DNA of 64,000 bases from Hornefia butyriciproducens. GTDB lineage: Bacteria > Bacillota > Clostridia > Peptostreptococcales > Anaerovoracaceae. Location of the stretch: assembly GCF_009695915.1 (NCBI RefSeq), contig NZ_VUMZ01000001.1, positions 451,731 to 515,730 on the forward strand. The letters run 5' to 3'. Within the stretch, counting starts at the first letter, position 1; every line of letters starts with the position of its first letter. Below the pieces are notes generated by a model. That model saw only the letters and a program-made list of their open reading frames with translations. It did no database searches and was not told the DNA's origin. The position numbers and the translations under genes were made by a program. This document shows, piece after piece, positions 28,273 to 37,647 of the stretch.

Positions 28273-31200
28273 GCCTTTTTCTTCCCCCATTTCAGCCGGA
28301 TCAGCCGGGCGATCGCATTATCGATAAAGGCGGTCGGCGCCAGATTTTCATCCAGCTCAATTCCGGTTCCCATCTCCGGAATCCGCGGATAGGTGATTAC
28401 CTCTCCGATCCTCTTCAGTGTCAGCTTTCGTTCATAGATGGACTGATATTCCTTTTCAATGACCTGCCAGATATTCCGGGCGTTTTCCAGGCACGTCATG
28501 GAATACCTGAATATCTCCCCGACATTTCCGTCCGCGATGAACACCGGCGTGGTATAAGGCATAATCAGATTGATTGAACCGCTCCTGAGCCCGTCCTTGT
28601 CGTTCGCCGGCGTCAGACTGTCCCCGCCGATAAAGGGATAGCAGTCCCGCTCATTCAGCCAGATCTTCAGCGTCGGCAGGAAATATGCGCTCTCCACCTC
28701 ACGCCCCCGAACTTCCATAGCATCTCTGGCGTTTCCGGTCATGACTCCCACAACGATCTTTCGTACATCAACCTCGTTCTTCTTCAGAATCGGATCGATG
28801 ATGTTCATCCGGTATCCTTTGTGCAAAAGATCGTCTATGAGAATCACCGGGCGATCGAAAGATCGGATGGCTCTCGCCTGGGAATCCAGCGGCGAGTAAT
28901 ACCGGGACTCTCGGATCGTGAAGCCGTCCAGATCCGAATTGAAATACTTCTCCGTGTGGAGCACCTTGGTCACAGTGTTCGGCACCAGTACGTCAGCCAG
29001 CGCCTTTCCGAAGGGTACCGTCATATACGGTCCTCTCAACCCGCTCTTGTCGTGCACCGGCGGAACTCCGTTAATCTCAGCCACCCTCCGGATGATTTTA
29101 TTGTGCACCGCGCTGGTGTTAAAGGAGAGCACCAGCTGCCCCGGATGAATCTCCGTCATCACCTTCAGCAGATTTCCGTGGGCCTCGTCAATCGCCCGGA
29201 GCACGGCAGACCGCTTATTCAGCGGATTCTTGATCATCGTCTCCACATCCCTGAAAATCACAATGGGGGAACGCATGTCCACCGCATAGACGGGCTTTCC
29301 GCCGCGTCCCTCCGCGATGTTCACAAATCCCTGCTTCTTCAGCGCGTCGATGATTCTCGGATTCATCCCTGAGGCGTCCACAGGATGATATACCGCATAG
29401 GCAAAATCCCGGGAGATCAGCTCTGTCAGAATTTCCGTCAGCACAATCTGGCTGATGTTGGAGATGCTCCGACTCTTCTTGGTGTACAAAAACCCGATCG
29501 CTGCGATGCCGCCTGCTGCGGCCTCCCGGATATGCGAGGCAATCTTCAGGTCGCCGAATTCCCTCAGCAGCTGATTGGTTTCCAGCCGGTGAGCCGCCGC
29601 ATACGCGACACACCGCCTGCTGCGTCCTGCAGATTCGATATAAAGTCCCCGTGTCTTTTCCCGTTCCAGATATTCTGCGATTTTTCCGAAGTCATAGCCC
29701 ATTCCCTCCAGATCTCTGCGAATCGGCTCAAGCGTCTCCGGAGACTGGCTGCTATAGGAGCTGATGCTGATTTCTCTGGCCTGCAGCACGTGCTTGTACG
29801 CAGGCTCCCGCAGATACAGGCTTTTCTCATAGATATAGTTCTGCGCCACCGGGTCGATGAGATTGGAAATATCCCGGTTAAGGTCAATATTCTCACGAAT
29901 CCTGGTGGAACTGATGTCCTCATAATATTTTTTCAGAGTCAGCGTGATCACTTTTCCGGTAATCGGATAGATCCTGGCGTCCTGCGGACCGCGTTCCTGT
30001 TCCTTGGATTCCCTGGCAAAGACAATATGGTTCATCCCGTGGATAGAATCCTCTGCCGGCGTCTTCCGGTAGCAGGAGGCGTGACGGACCACGTCGGATC
30101 CGACCGCGATATAGAGTTCCCGTCCCTCGAAGGCCTGCTTCAGTCTCCGCACATCGTCATTGTTCGCGATGTTCACGGAAAAATCATCCGGAAACGGATA
30201 AATCCCCTCTTCATCCGCCACCGACATATTCATGATCTTGCGGCGCTGGAGCCGTGGCTGCGTGTTCTTGGACCAGGAAAACTCATCCAGCGCCAGATAC
30301 ACGTCGAACCCCATATTCCGGATAGTTCTGGCCACTGCCTTATGCCCCAGACTGAACGGGTCGAAGGTGCCCGGGTAAAACGCAACCTTCCGCCGGGCCG
30401 GAAAACAGAATTCCCCCTTCTGCGCCCGGTGCTCGCAAATGTACCGATAGAGGCTGTTCAGCACAGCTGCGTTGTTATAGAATTCCAGAGCATCCTCGGT
30501 TTTCTCATGGAGCAGCGCCAGGAGTTTTTTGTGACAGTGCAGAAAGAGTTCATCCTTCTCATCGAGGGACATCTCCGTGCTCCCGAAAAGATATTTCCCC
30601 ATGACCCAGAAGGCCTCCCGGCTCGCCAGCTTATCGTAGTTGGCGTACCCTCTTATCAGCATGTACAGCAGACGGATGCGCCTGCTGTTCCAACACTTCT
30701 CCGGTTCACGGAAGCGGTCTCTGTATTCACTGTAGTTCTCCAGAATCACGCCAATGGTGTTGATGGTCGCGGAGATCAGCTTGTCGTTCCCTGTTCCGAC
30801 GACGCGTTCCAGTGTGTTGATAAACTCATCCAGCTCCTGAGGAGGCAGACGGAGCACCACATTCCCCAGATAGTCCGGTATGTACTTGGAGAACTGGTAG
30901 TCGCCGATTTCCAATCCGTTGAACAGTTCCACCGAAAGTTCGTTCCGCTGCTCCGGACTCATCCGATCCACAATTGTGAGCAGCCCGCGTCCTGCGGTTC
31001 TCCTCACCGTCACCGTCTCGCTGACCTTGATCAGATTGGAGAGATGCGTCGCCACATGGAGAATTTCGCCTTTGTTCTCCGGCCGTATCACGTAATCGAT
31101 CATCATCTCGATGTTGGCGACCTTGACGACCCAGGGCGTTCCGGCCTTCAGGTCATCCAGGAACATATTGCTCATGCGTTCCGTGAAGGACTGCTCCTCG

Positions 31201-33065
31201 GTGATCCCTACAACTTTTTTCAGATGCTCCACGTGCTCCCGACCCACGCCACGACCGTGCAACGCACTGTCTGCATGAACCGCGGCAACAGCCAGCTTCT
31301 CCGTTCCGCTCTCGCCGGCACTGCGGATAAACTTGTCCAGAATTGTGATTTCCTGCCGGGAGCATTCCTCCTCCCTCAGTTCCATAATGGTCTTCAGCAG
31401 GATCATGATGATTTCCTCATCATAATCCGTTCTCCGGTAATAATCGATCAGGATGTTCATGTAGTTATACAGACAGCTTGGCTTGCAGAAGCGAAGCACC
31501 GCGGCTGAGAAACTGTTCAGGCTGTTGCGTATCCATTTCTTATGCTGATCCGTCAGTTTATAGTCAGGCTCGATGATTTTTTGGAGATACTCCGCGAACA
31601 AAGTGAGGTTCGTCACGGCCTTGTCCGGAAGGGATTCACCCTCCGGCAGTTCTTTTTTGTATTCCTCGTTGAAGGTCCCGACAATCTGCCCCAGAAGCTC
31701 CGCCGCCTGACTTCGGATGTCTCCCTCCTTATGAGCCAGCAGCTCATACAGAAAGCGAATGGTCATCAGTTTCTGACGTTCGGTCATGTAGGTGGAATAT
31801 TCTCCGAGAATGCTCACATATGTCCGGATGTTCTTCCAGTTCTGCTCGCTGCGGGCCGCCTCAATCAGGTTTCCGAATTCAGCGTCCACATGGAAACGGC
31901 TCATCAGACGGATGTTGTGGTCGATGGCCTTGTACCGCAGCTGTTCGATAACCTCTTCTCCCTCCAGCAACACCATCTCCCGTTTCCGGGGTTTCCCGCA
32001 ATGGGCAGGGTAGCGGGACGGTATCTCCGGCAGGGCAACGTCTACTCCCCGTTCCTTCATGTAGTCTTCGAAGTCCTCCAGCTTGTCGTACACCCTCTGA
32101 TACCGCTGTTTCTTTGCCTCATCCACATTATCCAGCTTGTCCAGGATCACATCGAAGGCATCCGCCAGCGTATAGAAGCAGACCCGCTCTCTGTCGTTCC
32201 CGTCCCGGCAGCTCTTTACCCGGAAATCAGCATAAATCAGAATCAGGGATTCCGCGGACAGATTCTCCAGCTCCAGATCCCAGGTCGAATGATTGGCCGC
32301 GATGTGGCCGATAGTCGGCATTCCGAACCGGTCGTAGCATCGGTCCGTGTAGTAGTAGTGAAGATACGGGATGCGCCGCTCCTCGCTTTTTCGACAGCCG
32401 TATTTCCCGATATCGTGCCCCGCCGCCGCTCCGGATACGATTCCCAGATCCACCGGAGCTCCGGCTTCCGCAAGCTGGCGGGCCACATGCATCGCAACAT
32501 AGTGCACGCCTCCGATGTGCCCCAAAGTATTGAACGGCGTGATGTCTGTGCCGATACGCATGAACTCATAAAAATAGCGGTGCTTCACCAGATGATGAAG
32601 CTTGATGTACTCACGCGTATAGCCTCCCTCTTCAATTTCGTCGTCTGTCAGAAACACCATGCTGCGGGTCGGATCAAAGGGAAGATTTTCCTCTTCATAG
32701 GCGTACAGTCCCCTCAGAATCTGGAGGAGCAGCACACTCCCTTCCTCATAAACCGCCCGGTGCTCCGGCTCCGGCATCGTCTCGAAAAGCTGGTGGAGAA
32801 TATCCCTGAAGCACCAGGACAGCCACCCCTCGGGAGGCTCCTCATTCAGCGTGCCGAAATATTCCGCAGCGACCTTCACCACCTCCCGGGAATCGAACCG
32901 CGGGTTCTCCAGCAGAAGGTCCGACAGCTCCTGCGCCATCTCCCACAGTCCCGCCGATGCGATTTTCCGTTCCATCTCCCTGCGGGTCTTTCCCGTTTCC
33001 TTCAGAAACGCCCGATCCAGCAATGCTTTGTTCAATGCTCTGTAAATCAGAGATTCTCTTCTCAT
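28269..33065 (-). CDS. Giant HD / helical / NMNAT-like / GNAT-like / phosphoribosyltransferase protein
   Basis: 1598 residues from ATG 33065 with CCGGAGGAAATTG before it. Parts in order: an HD phosphohydrolase domain (about 180-290) with GGVHYVAMH, GHDIGK near 217 and AANHSTWD; a long helical, HEAT-like region (about 380-880); an NMNAT/NadD-like nucleotidyltransferase (about 890-1070) with FYPGTFDPFSLGHKA and SSTRIRE; a GNAT-like segment (about 1090-1240) ending NPRIIDALKKQGFV; and a type I phosphoribosyltransferase-like domain (about 1280-1500) with PRPP loop VILIDDLLHKG near 1406. Every motif is on a cytosolic protein without signal peptide. Together they suggest nucleotide or NAD-type cofactor metabolism, but no reaction can be named. 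Confidence 0.8.
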   Translation of the reverse strand: MRRESLIYRALNKALLDRAFLKETGKTRREMERKIASAGLWEMAQELSDLLLENPRFDSREVVKVAAEYFGTLNEEPPEGWLSWCFRDILHQLFETMPEPEHRAVYEEGSVLLLQILRGLYAYEEENLPFDPTRSMVFLTDDEIEEGGYTREYIKLHHLVKHRYFYEFMRIGTDITPFNTLGHIGGVHYVAMHVARQLAEAGAPVDLGIVSGAAAGHDIGKYGCRKSEERRIPYLHYYYTDRCYDRFGMPTIGHIAANHSTWDLELENLSAESLILIYADFRVKSCRDGNDRERVCFYTLADAFDVILDKLDNVDEAKKQRYQRVYDKLEDFEDYMKERGVDVALPEIPSRYPAHCGKPRKREMVLLEGEEVIEQLRYKAIDHNIRLMSRFHVDAEFGNLIEAARSEQNWKNIRTYVSILGEYSTYMTERQKLMTIRFLYELLAHKEGDIRSQAAELLGQIVGTFNEEYKKELPEGESLPDKAVTNLTLFAEYLQKIIEPDYKLTDQHKKWIRNSLNSFSAAVLRFCKPSCLYNYMNILIDYYRRTDYDEEIIMILLKTIMELREEECSRQEITILDKFIRSAGESGTEKLAVAAVHADSALHGRGVGREHVEHLKKVVGITEEQSFTERMSNMFLDDLKAGTPWVVKVANIEMMIDYVIRPENKGEILHVATHLSNLIKVSETVTVRRTAGRGLLTIVDRMSPEQRNELSVELFNGLEIGDYQFSKYIPDYLGNVVLRLPPQELDEFINTLERVVGTGNDKLISATINTIGVILENYSEYRDRFREPEKCWNSRRIRLLYMLIRGYANYDKLASREAFWVMGKYLFGSTEMSLDEKDELFLHCHKKLLALLHEKTEDALEFYNNAAVLNSLYRYICEHRAQKGEFCFPARRKVAFYPGTFDPFSLGHKAVARTIRNMGFDVYLALDEFSWSKNTQPRLQRRKIMNMSVADEEGIYPFPDDFSVNIANNDDVRRLKQAFEGRELYIAVGSDVVRHASCYRKTPAEDSIHGMNHIVFARESKEQERGPQDARIYPITGKVITLTLKKYYEDISSTRIRENIDLNRDISNLIDPVAQNYIYEKSLYLREPAYKHVLQAREISISSYSSQSPETLEPIRRDLEGMGYDFGKIAEYLEREKTRGLYIESAGRSRRCVAYAAAHRLETNQLLREFGDLKIASHIREAAAGGIAAIGFLYTKKSRSISNISQIVLTEILTELISRDFAYAVYHPVDASGMNPRIIDALKKQGFVNIAEGRGGKPVYAVDMRSPIVIFRDVETMIKNPLNKRSAVLRAIDEAHGNLLKVMTEIHPGQLVLSFNTSAVHNKIIRRVAEINGVPPVHDKSGLRGPYMTVPFGKALADVLVPNTVTKVLHTEKYFNSDLDGFTIRESRYYSPLDSQARAIRSFDRPVILIDDLLHKGYRMNIIDPILKKNEVDVRKIVVGVMTGNARDAMEVRGREVESAYFLPTLKIWLNERDCYPFIGGDSLTPANDKDGLRSGSINLIMPYTTPVFIADGNVGEIFRYSMTCLENARNIWQVIEKEYQSIYERKLTLKRIGEVITYPRIPEMGTGIELDENLAPTAFIDNAIARLIRLKWGKKKA

Positions 33066-33082
33066 CAATTTCCTCCGGCATC

Positions 33083-35170
33083 CTACAGCCCGTATTTCAA
33101 TTTTTTTCGCGCTAAGGTCGTCTGGGGAAGCCCCAGCATATCCGCCGCCTTACGCGTAGTCTTCTCTTTCTTCAGTGCGTATTCGATTAAACGTTTTTCC
33201 TGCTGCTCCATGATCTGATGGAAATCCAGTCGATCATTCCGGTCATAAGTCTTGCGGATGCTCCGGACCAGATCGCCGTAGGCGCTTTCATTCAGAAGCG
33301 CGTCAACATCCTCGTCGCCGATGACATTTCCTCTGGTGCTTATCACCAGACGATGCACCACGTTCTCCAGTTCCCGCACATTGCCTGGCCAATAGTAATC
33401 ATACAATCGGTTCAACGCTTCGGGGGAAAGCTCCTTGGCCGTACCATACCGCTTGTTACATTTCTCCACAAAGAATTCCGCCATCACGAGGATATCCGCC
33501 CGCCGTTCCCGCAGCGGCGGAACCTCGATGGTGCAGATATTCAGCCGGTAGTACAGATCCTCCCGGAATTTGCCCTGATCCACCAGCTGGCGCAGCGGCA
33601 CGTTGTTGGCGCAGATCACACGCACATTCACATTGATCTGTTTCGTTCCGCCCACCCGGTAGAACTGGTTTTCCTGGAGTACCCGCAGCAGCTTGGACTG
33701 CATGTTCATGGAAAGAGTTCCGATCTCATCCAGGAACAGAATACCCTCGTTAGCCGCCTCGAAGTATCCGGCTTTTCCGCCGGCCTGTGCCCCGGTGAAC
33801 GCGCCGGACTCGTACCCGAAGAATTCGGATTCCGCCAGATTCTCCTGAATCGTGGCACAGTTAATCCGGACGCAGGGCTTGGCGCACCGCTCGCTGTTCT
33901 GATGAATCAGTTCCAGCACCTTCTCTTTTCCGACACCGGTCTCTCCCTGAATAATCACGTTACAGTCGTAATGGGCGATATTCAGAACGTCCTCTACCAT
34001 ATTGCGGGTCACAATGTCCTGATAAATGAAGCCGTCGTCCCGTCCCGCGTTCTCCACGGCTCGGCTCTTCGCTCTGCTCTGCACCTGGTGCCGGCTTCCG
34101 GAATAACTCCGGTACATTCCGTCGATTTCCTCCAGCTTGGGCGCCAGAACATACAAAATCTGCCGGGAAAAGTCCAAGAACCCGTCAATAAACTGATCGA
34201 AGGCGTAGCTGATTACCATCTTTCCGAGGGCTTCCGCACAGAGCGCCGCGATGTTGTAATTGCTGTCAAAGGAAGTAAAGTAAATGGCTCCCCGGTTTTT
34301 CACCAGTTCTACGGCCATCGTTTCCGTTCCCGCGATATCGTCAGTAACGATCACCATGTCGATCGGGCTGCGTATCTTCAGATCCTGTTTCAGAGTTTCG
34401 TAGGTTTTCACCGGCTCGCTGAAGTTCACAAAATGAATGTCTTTAATCAGTGGCGTCAGCACGCGGACGATCTCCTCTCTGGAAATGTTGTCGTTATAGT
34501 AATCGTCCACGATTCCGATGACCTGATATTCCGGTCCGATGGCCTCCCGCATGGACGCCGCGTACAGCAGCATCGTATGGAGATTGTTCCCCAGAATCGC
34601 CACCGTACGGCAGTCCTGCTCCTGTGCCGCAATATAAGAGCCGTAAATACTTCCTGACTCGTCGAAAGCCGCCATCATGGCTTTGTCACTCAGATTCAAA
34701 AGCATACTAGGCCGATATACCGGTGATGTTTCAAAGATGATTCCGTAGCCGGAACAGCGGATCTGCCCGTAGTCGAAGTCGATTTCTGTAATCTCGTCAA
34801 TATGCAGCGGAAGAGATGTCAGCGAGGTCAGACAGTATATCCGGTCACCCGGCTGAATCGCAACATCTGCATTAAAACTGGGGGAGACTGCTTCCACAGT
34901 TCCCATCAGCACGCCTCCGGAACGGGTGAACGGGTTCTGCAGCTTGCCCCTCTTCTCCACAATGTCGAAGATGCGCGCCCGGATCTTGTCCTCTGCATAG
35001 CCGCTGCTGCTGCAGATCTGCTGAAAGCTGTCCCACTCTATATTGATCAGTTCAAGGCGGATACGCGCCTCTCCCCGCCGGATTTCCCGATCCGTATCCA
35101 GCCTCCAGGCGATAGGCGGAAAGACTCCCTTCGGCTCCAGCACTCTGCCAAGTCCAAATTCTCGTTCCAT
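33083..35170 (-). CDS. Sigma-54 activator with Kdd-like sensor domain
   Basis: About 695 residues from ATG 35170, chosen for GGGAG eight bases upstream. Residues 1-340 resemble L-erythro-3,5-diaminohexanoate dehydrogenase (Kdd) of lysine fermentation: GRVLEPKGVFP, RGKLQNPFTRSGG and VAILGNN as the dinucleotide-type loop. The AAA+ domain (about 390-620) has Walker A GETGVGKE, the sigma-54-contacting GAFTGA, and LFLDEIGTL as Walker B. A Fis-type HTH closes the protein (KAADMLGLPQTTLARKK). It activates sigma-54 promoters when a ligand, plausibly a diamino-acid intermediate, is sensed. It heads the operon to 26105. Confidence 0.9.
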   Translation of the reverse strand: MEREFGLGRVLEPKGVFPPIAWRLDTDREIRRGEARIRLELINIEWDSFQQICSSSGYAEDKIRARIFDIVEKRGKLQNPFTRSGGVLMGTVEAVSPSFNADVAIQPGDRIYCLTSLTSLPLHIDEITEIDFDYGQIRCSGYGIIFETSPVYRPSMLLNLSDKAMMAAFDESGSIYGSYIAAQEQDCRTVAILGNNLHTMLLYAASMREAIGPEYQVIGIVDDYYNDNISREEIVRVLTPLIKDIHFVNFSEPVKTYETLKQDLKIRSPIDMVIVTDDIAGTETMAVELVKNRGAIYFTSFDSNYNIAALCAEALGKMVISYAFDQFIDGFLDFSRQILYVLAPKLEEIDGMYRSYSGSRHQVQSRAKSRAVENAGRDDGFIYQDIVTRNMVEDVLNIAHYDCNVIIQGETGVGKEKVLELIHQNSERCAKPCVRINCATIQENLAESEFFGYESGAFTGAQAGGKAGYFEAANEGILFLDEIGTLSMNMQSKLLRVLQENQFYRVGGTKQINVNVRVICANNVPLRQLVDQGKFREDLYYRLNICTIEVPPLRERRADILVMAEFFVEKCNKRYGTAKELSPEALNRLYDYYWPGNVRELENVVHRLVISTRGNVIGDEDVDALLNESAYGDLVRSIRKTYDRNDRLDFHQIMEQQEKRLIEYALKKEKTTRKAADMLGLPQTTLARKKLKYGL

Positions 35171-35302
35171 AAAAAATACTCCCATCCTCAGCTATGCAGT
35201 CACTCATGCGCCCTGGCGCCGGATTGCGCACCGCGGAGCTGCCGTCAGACTGCCGTCAGCATCCACCAGGTCCTGCGGGGACTTGATGAACAGACTCTGT
35301 TT

Positions 35303-35311
35303 ATTATAGCA
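35303..35311 (-). promoter_or_regulatory. Extended -10 promoter of the sigma-54 activator operon
   Basis: Minus strand TGCTATAAT (TATAAT at 35303-35308) with no good -35. Predicted start near 35297, giving a leader of about 125 bases to ATG 35170. The promoter lies within the phoU-to-activator gap of about 190 bases, which is otherwise featureless. Confidence 0.55.
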
Positions 35312-35357
35312 TAGATGACAGGAGTATTGTGTTTTTTGTTCCATTTTTGGGTCGGAA

Positions 35358-36044
35358 TTATCTTTCTTCGCCTTTCTGCTTCGCATTCTCGTTTCTGAGT
35401 TCCTCGCTGATGTGCACGCCGGTAATCGCGAACTCCACCCATTCGGCGATGTTGACTGCGTGGTCTCCGATGCGCTCGCAGTATTTGGCGATCATCAGCA
35501 GATCCAGACACAGCTCCGGAGAATCCTCTCCACTGCGTATCATGGAGATGAGATCTTCCCGCATTTCATCGAAATGCCGGTCTACCACATCATCTGATCT
35601 CATGACCTCATAAGCCAGATCCAGATCTCTCTCCACAAAGGAACGGATCGCTCCGGTAACCATATCTGCAGCGGATTCCGCCATCGCCTTCAGATGGGTA
35701 TGATGCTTGGAATCCTCACCCTCTATGTATTTCGCGATCTCTGCGATGTCCGACGCCTGATCGCCGATTCGCTCCATGTCTGTAATCATCTTCAGCGCGG
35801 CGGAAATCGTACGGAGATCCCGCGCTACCGGCTGCTGCTGAAGCATCAGCTTGAAACACATCGTCTCGATTTCGCGTTCCTTCTCATCGATTTCCGGATC
35901 AGTCTCCTCGACGATTTTCAGCAGCTCGTCATTATCCTCCAGCAGTCCGTTCATCGAGTTGGAGATCACCAGCTCACAAAGGCTTCCCATCTTGATCAGT
36001 TCCACATTCAGCTGTGCGAGCTGTGCGTCAAATCGGTTTCTCAT
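35358..36044 (-). CDS. phoU: Phosphate signalling protein PhoU
   Basis: 228 residues, two similar three-helix halves with the E/D-rich metal-binding motifs (EETDPEIDEKEREIE and the later ERIGDQASDIAE / CERIGDHAVNIAEW pair). It damps Pho signalling and links the Pst transporter to the sensor kinase. ATG 36044 overlaps the pstB stop (TGATG) and has GGGAGG. Last gene of the pst operon; no clear terminator follows. Confidence 0.95.
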   Translation of the reverse strand: MRNRFDAQLAQLNVELIKMGSLCELVISNSMNGLLEDNDELLKIVEETDPEIDEKEREIETMCFKLMLQQQPVARDLRTISAALKMITDMERIGDQASDIAEIAKYIEGEDSKHHTHLKAMAESAADMVTGAIRSFVERDLDLAYEVMRSDDVVDRHFDEMREDLISMIRSGEDSPELCLDLLMIAKYCERIGDHAVNIAEWVEFAITGVHISEELRNENAKQKGEER

Positions 36045-36796
36045 CAGCCAAACCTCCCTGTAATATACTCTTCTGTTTTCTTGTTTGACGGTACTGAGAA
36101 CAGTTTCTCAGTCCGATCGTATTCGATCATCTCACCCAGCAGGAAGAACGCCGTGTTGTCCGCAACACGCAGCGCCTGCTGCATATTGTGCGTCACCATG
36201 ATGATCGTGTATTTCTTCTTCAGTTCCAGAACCAGATCTTCAATCTTGGAGGTGGAGATCGGATCCAGGGCGCTGGTCGCCTCGTCCATCAGAAGAACCT
36301 CCGGCTGCACAGCCAGAGCCCGTGCGATACAGAGCCTTTGCTGCTGACCGCCGGACAGACCCATAGCATTTTTCTTCAGCCGGTCCTTCAGTTCGTCCCA
36401 TATGGCGGCTCCCCGAAGAGAAGATTCCACAATCTCGTCCAGTTGAGTTTTGTTCTTGACGCCGTGTGTACGGGGACCGTAAGCGACATTGTCATAAATG
36501 CTCATCGGAAAGGGATTCGCCTTCTGAAACACCATTCCGACACGCTTTCTCAGGTGGTTCACATCCATCCGGGAATCGTAGATATCCTGTCCGTCCAGCA
36601 GCACATCGCCCTCGATGCGGCAGCCCTCGACCAGATCGTTCATTCGGTTCAATGTCTTCAGCAGCGTGGATTTTCCGCAGCCGGAGGGTCCGATAAACGC
36701 CGTGATCTCATTGGACGGCAGATTCAGGTTGATGGACTTCAGCGCATGGAACCCACTGTAATAAAGATTCAAATCCCTTATCGTAAATTTGTCCAT
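36044..36796 (-). CDS. pstB: Phosphate ABC transporter ATP-binding protein
   Basis: 250 residues. Walker [10 protein letters not shown], signature [16 protein letters not shown], Walker [14 protein letters not shown] and H-loop VTHNM are all intact. It powers PstCA-mediated phosphate uptake. It starts two bases past the pstA stop. Confidence 0.97.
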   Translation of the reverse strand: MDKFTIRDLNLYYSGFHALKSINLNLPSNEITAFIGPSGCGKSTLLKTLNRMNDLVEGCRIEGDVLLDGQDIYDSRMDVNHLRKRVGMVFQKANPFPMSIYDNVAYGPRTHGVKNKTQLDEIVESSLRGAAIWDELKDRLKKNAMGLSGGQQQRLCIARALAVQPEVLLMDEATSALDPISTSKIEDLVLELKKKYTIIMVTHNMQQALRVADNTAFFLLGEMIEYDRTEKLFSVPSNKKTEEYITGRFG

Positions 36797-36798
36797 TT

Positions 36799-37647
36799 CT
36801 AGTTTTCCTTTTTATTCTTTCCGGCGACCTTTCCGGCAATCAGGCCGGAGACCGCATTGATAATAATTACCATGACCAGCAGAATCACAGCCGTTGCGTA
36901 GGCCTGCTTCATGTAAAGGCCCTCTGATAAGAGCGCGTACATGTGAACAGACAGGGTCCTTCCGGAATGAAGCAGACCCGTCGCAACGCCTGTAACTGTA
37001 CCTGCTGTATAAATTAAAGCCGCCGTTTCGCCAACAATTCTGCCGATTCCAAGTATAACACCGGCCAGTATTCCCGGCACTGCTGATGGCAGTACAATGT
37101 GAAAAACGGTTCTCAGCTTTCCCGCGCCAAGGCCGAAGCTTCCTTCCCGGTAACTGTCCGGTACAGACTTCAGCGCTTCCTCTGTCGTTCTCATGATCAG
37201 CGGCAGAATCATAATTGCCAGCGTCATGGTTCCCGCCAGAATGGAAAGTCCCCATCCCAGGGCGACGACAAAGAACAGGAATCCAAACAGTCCGTAGACG
37301 ATGGATGGTATTCCGGACAGGGTCTCCGTGGTCAGACGGATCACCCGTACCAGTTTATTTCCCCGCTCCGCATACTCTACCAGGTAGACCGCGGAAAACA
37401 CCCCGAAGGGCACGGCTACAAGCAATGACAGAACGGTAATAGTCAATGTATTGATGATGGCCGGCATCATGGAGACATTCTGGGTCGTATATTTCCACTG
37501 AAACTGCTCCGGCGTGATGTTGGGGATTCCTTTGATCAGAATATATCCGATCAGAACTACCAGAACCAGCACTGTAAGCACAGCTGAAAGATAGACAAGA
37601 AGACGCAGCGCCAGCGATCCTTTGTGGTTTCTGTAATACTCAGTCAT
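36799..37647 (-). CDS. pstA: Phosphate ABC transporter permease PstA
   Basis: 282 residues from ATG 37647, chosen for AAGGAGTGAGAAGA in front; an upstream in-frame start lies inside pstC. Six membrane helices and the EAA-loop region with [18 protein letters not shown]. It pairs with PstC. Its first codons overlap the pstC end by eight bases. Confidence 0.96.
   Translation of the reverse strand: MTEYYRNHKGSLALRLLVYLSAVLTVLVLVVLIGYILIKGIPNITPEQFQWKYTTQNVSMMPAIINTLTITVLSLLVAVPFGVFSAVYLVEYAERGNKLVRVIRLTTETLSGIPSIVYGLFGFLFFVVALGWGLSILAGTMTLAIMILPLIMRTTEEALKSVPDSYREGSFGLGAGKLRTVFHIVLPSAVPGILAGVILGIGRIVGETAALIYTAGTVTGVATGLLHSGRTLSVHMYALLSEGLYMKQAYATAVILLVMVIIINAVSGLIAGKVAGKNKKEN

Noticed and set aside
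29385..31508. 707-codon open frame on the plus strand opposite the giant gene
   Set aside because: It mirrors the giant gene's codons, has no ribosome binding site and gives a low-complexity histidine/arginine-rich product; a shadow of GC-rich coding DNA. The same applies to the long plus-strand frames at 21627-23303 and 51214-52998.
35206..35222. Possible sigma-54 element TGGCGCCGGATTGC on the plus strand
   Set aside because: GG and GC are nine, not ten, bases apart and no plus-strand gene follows.
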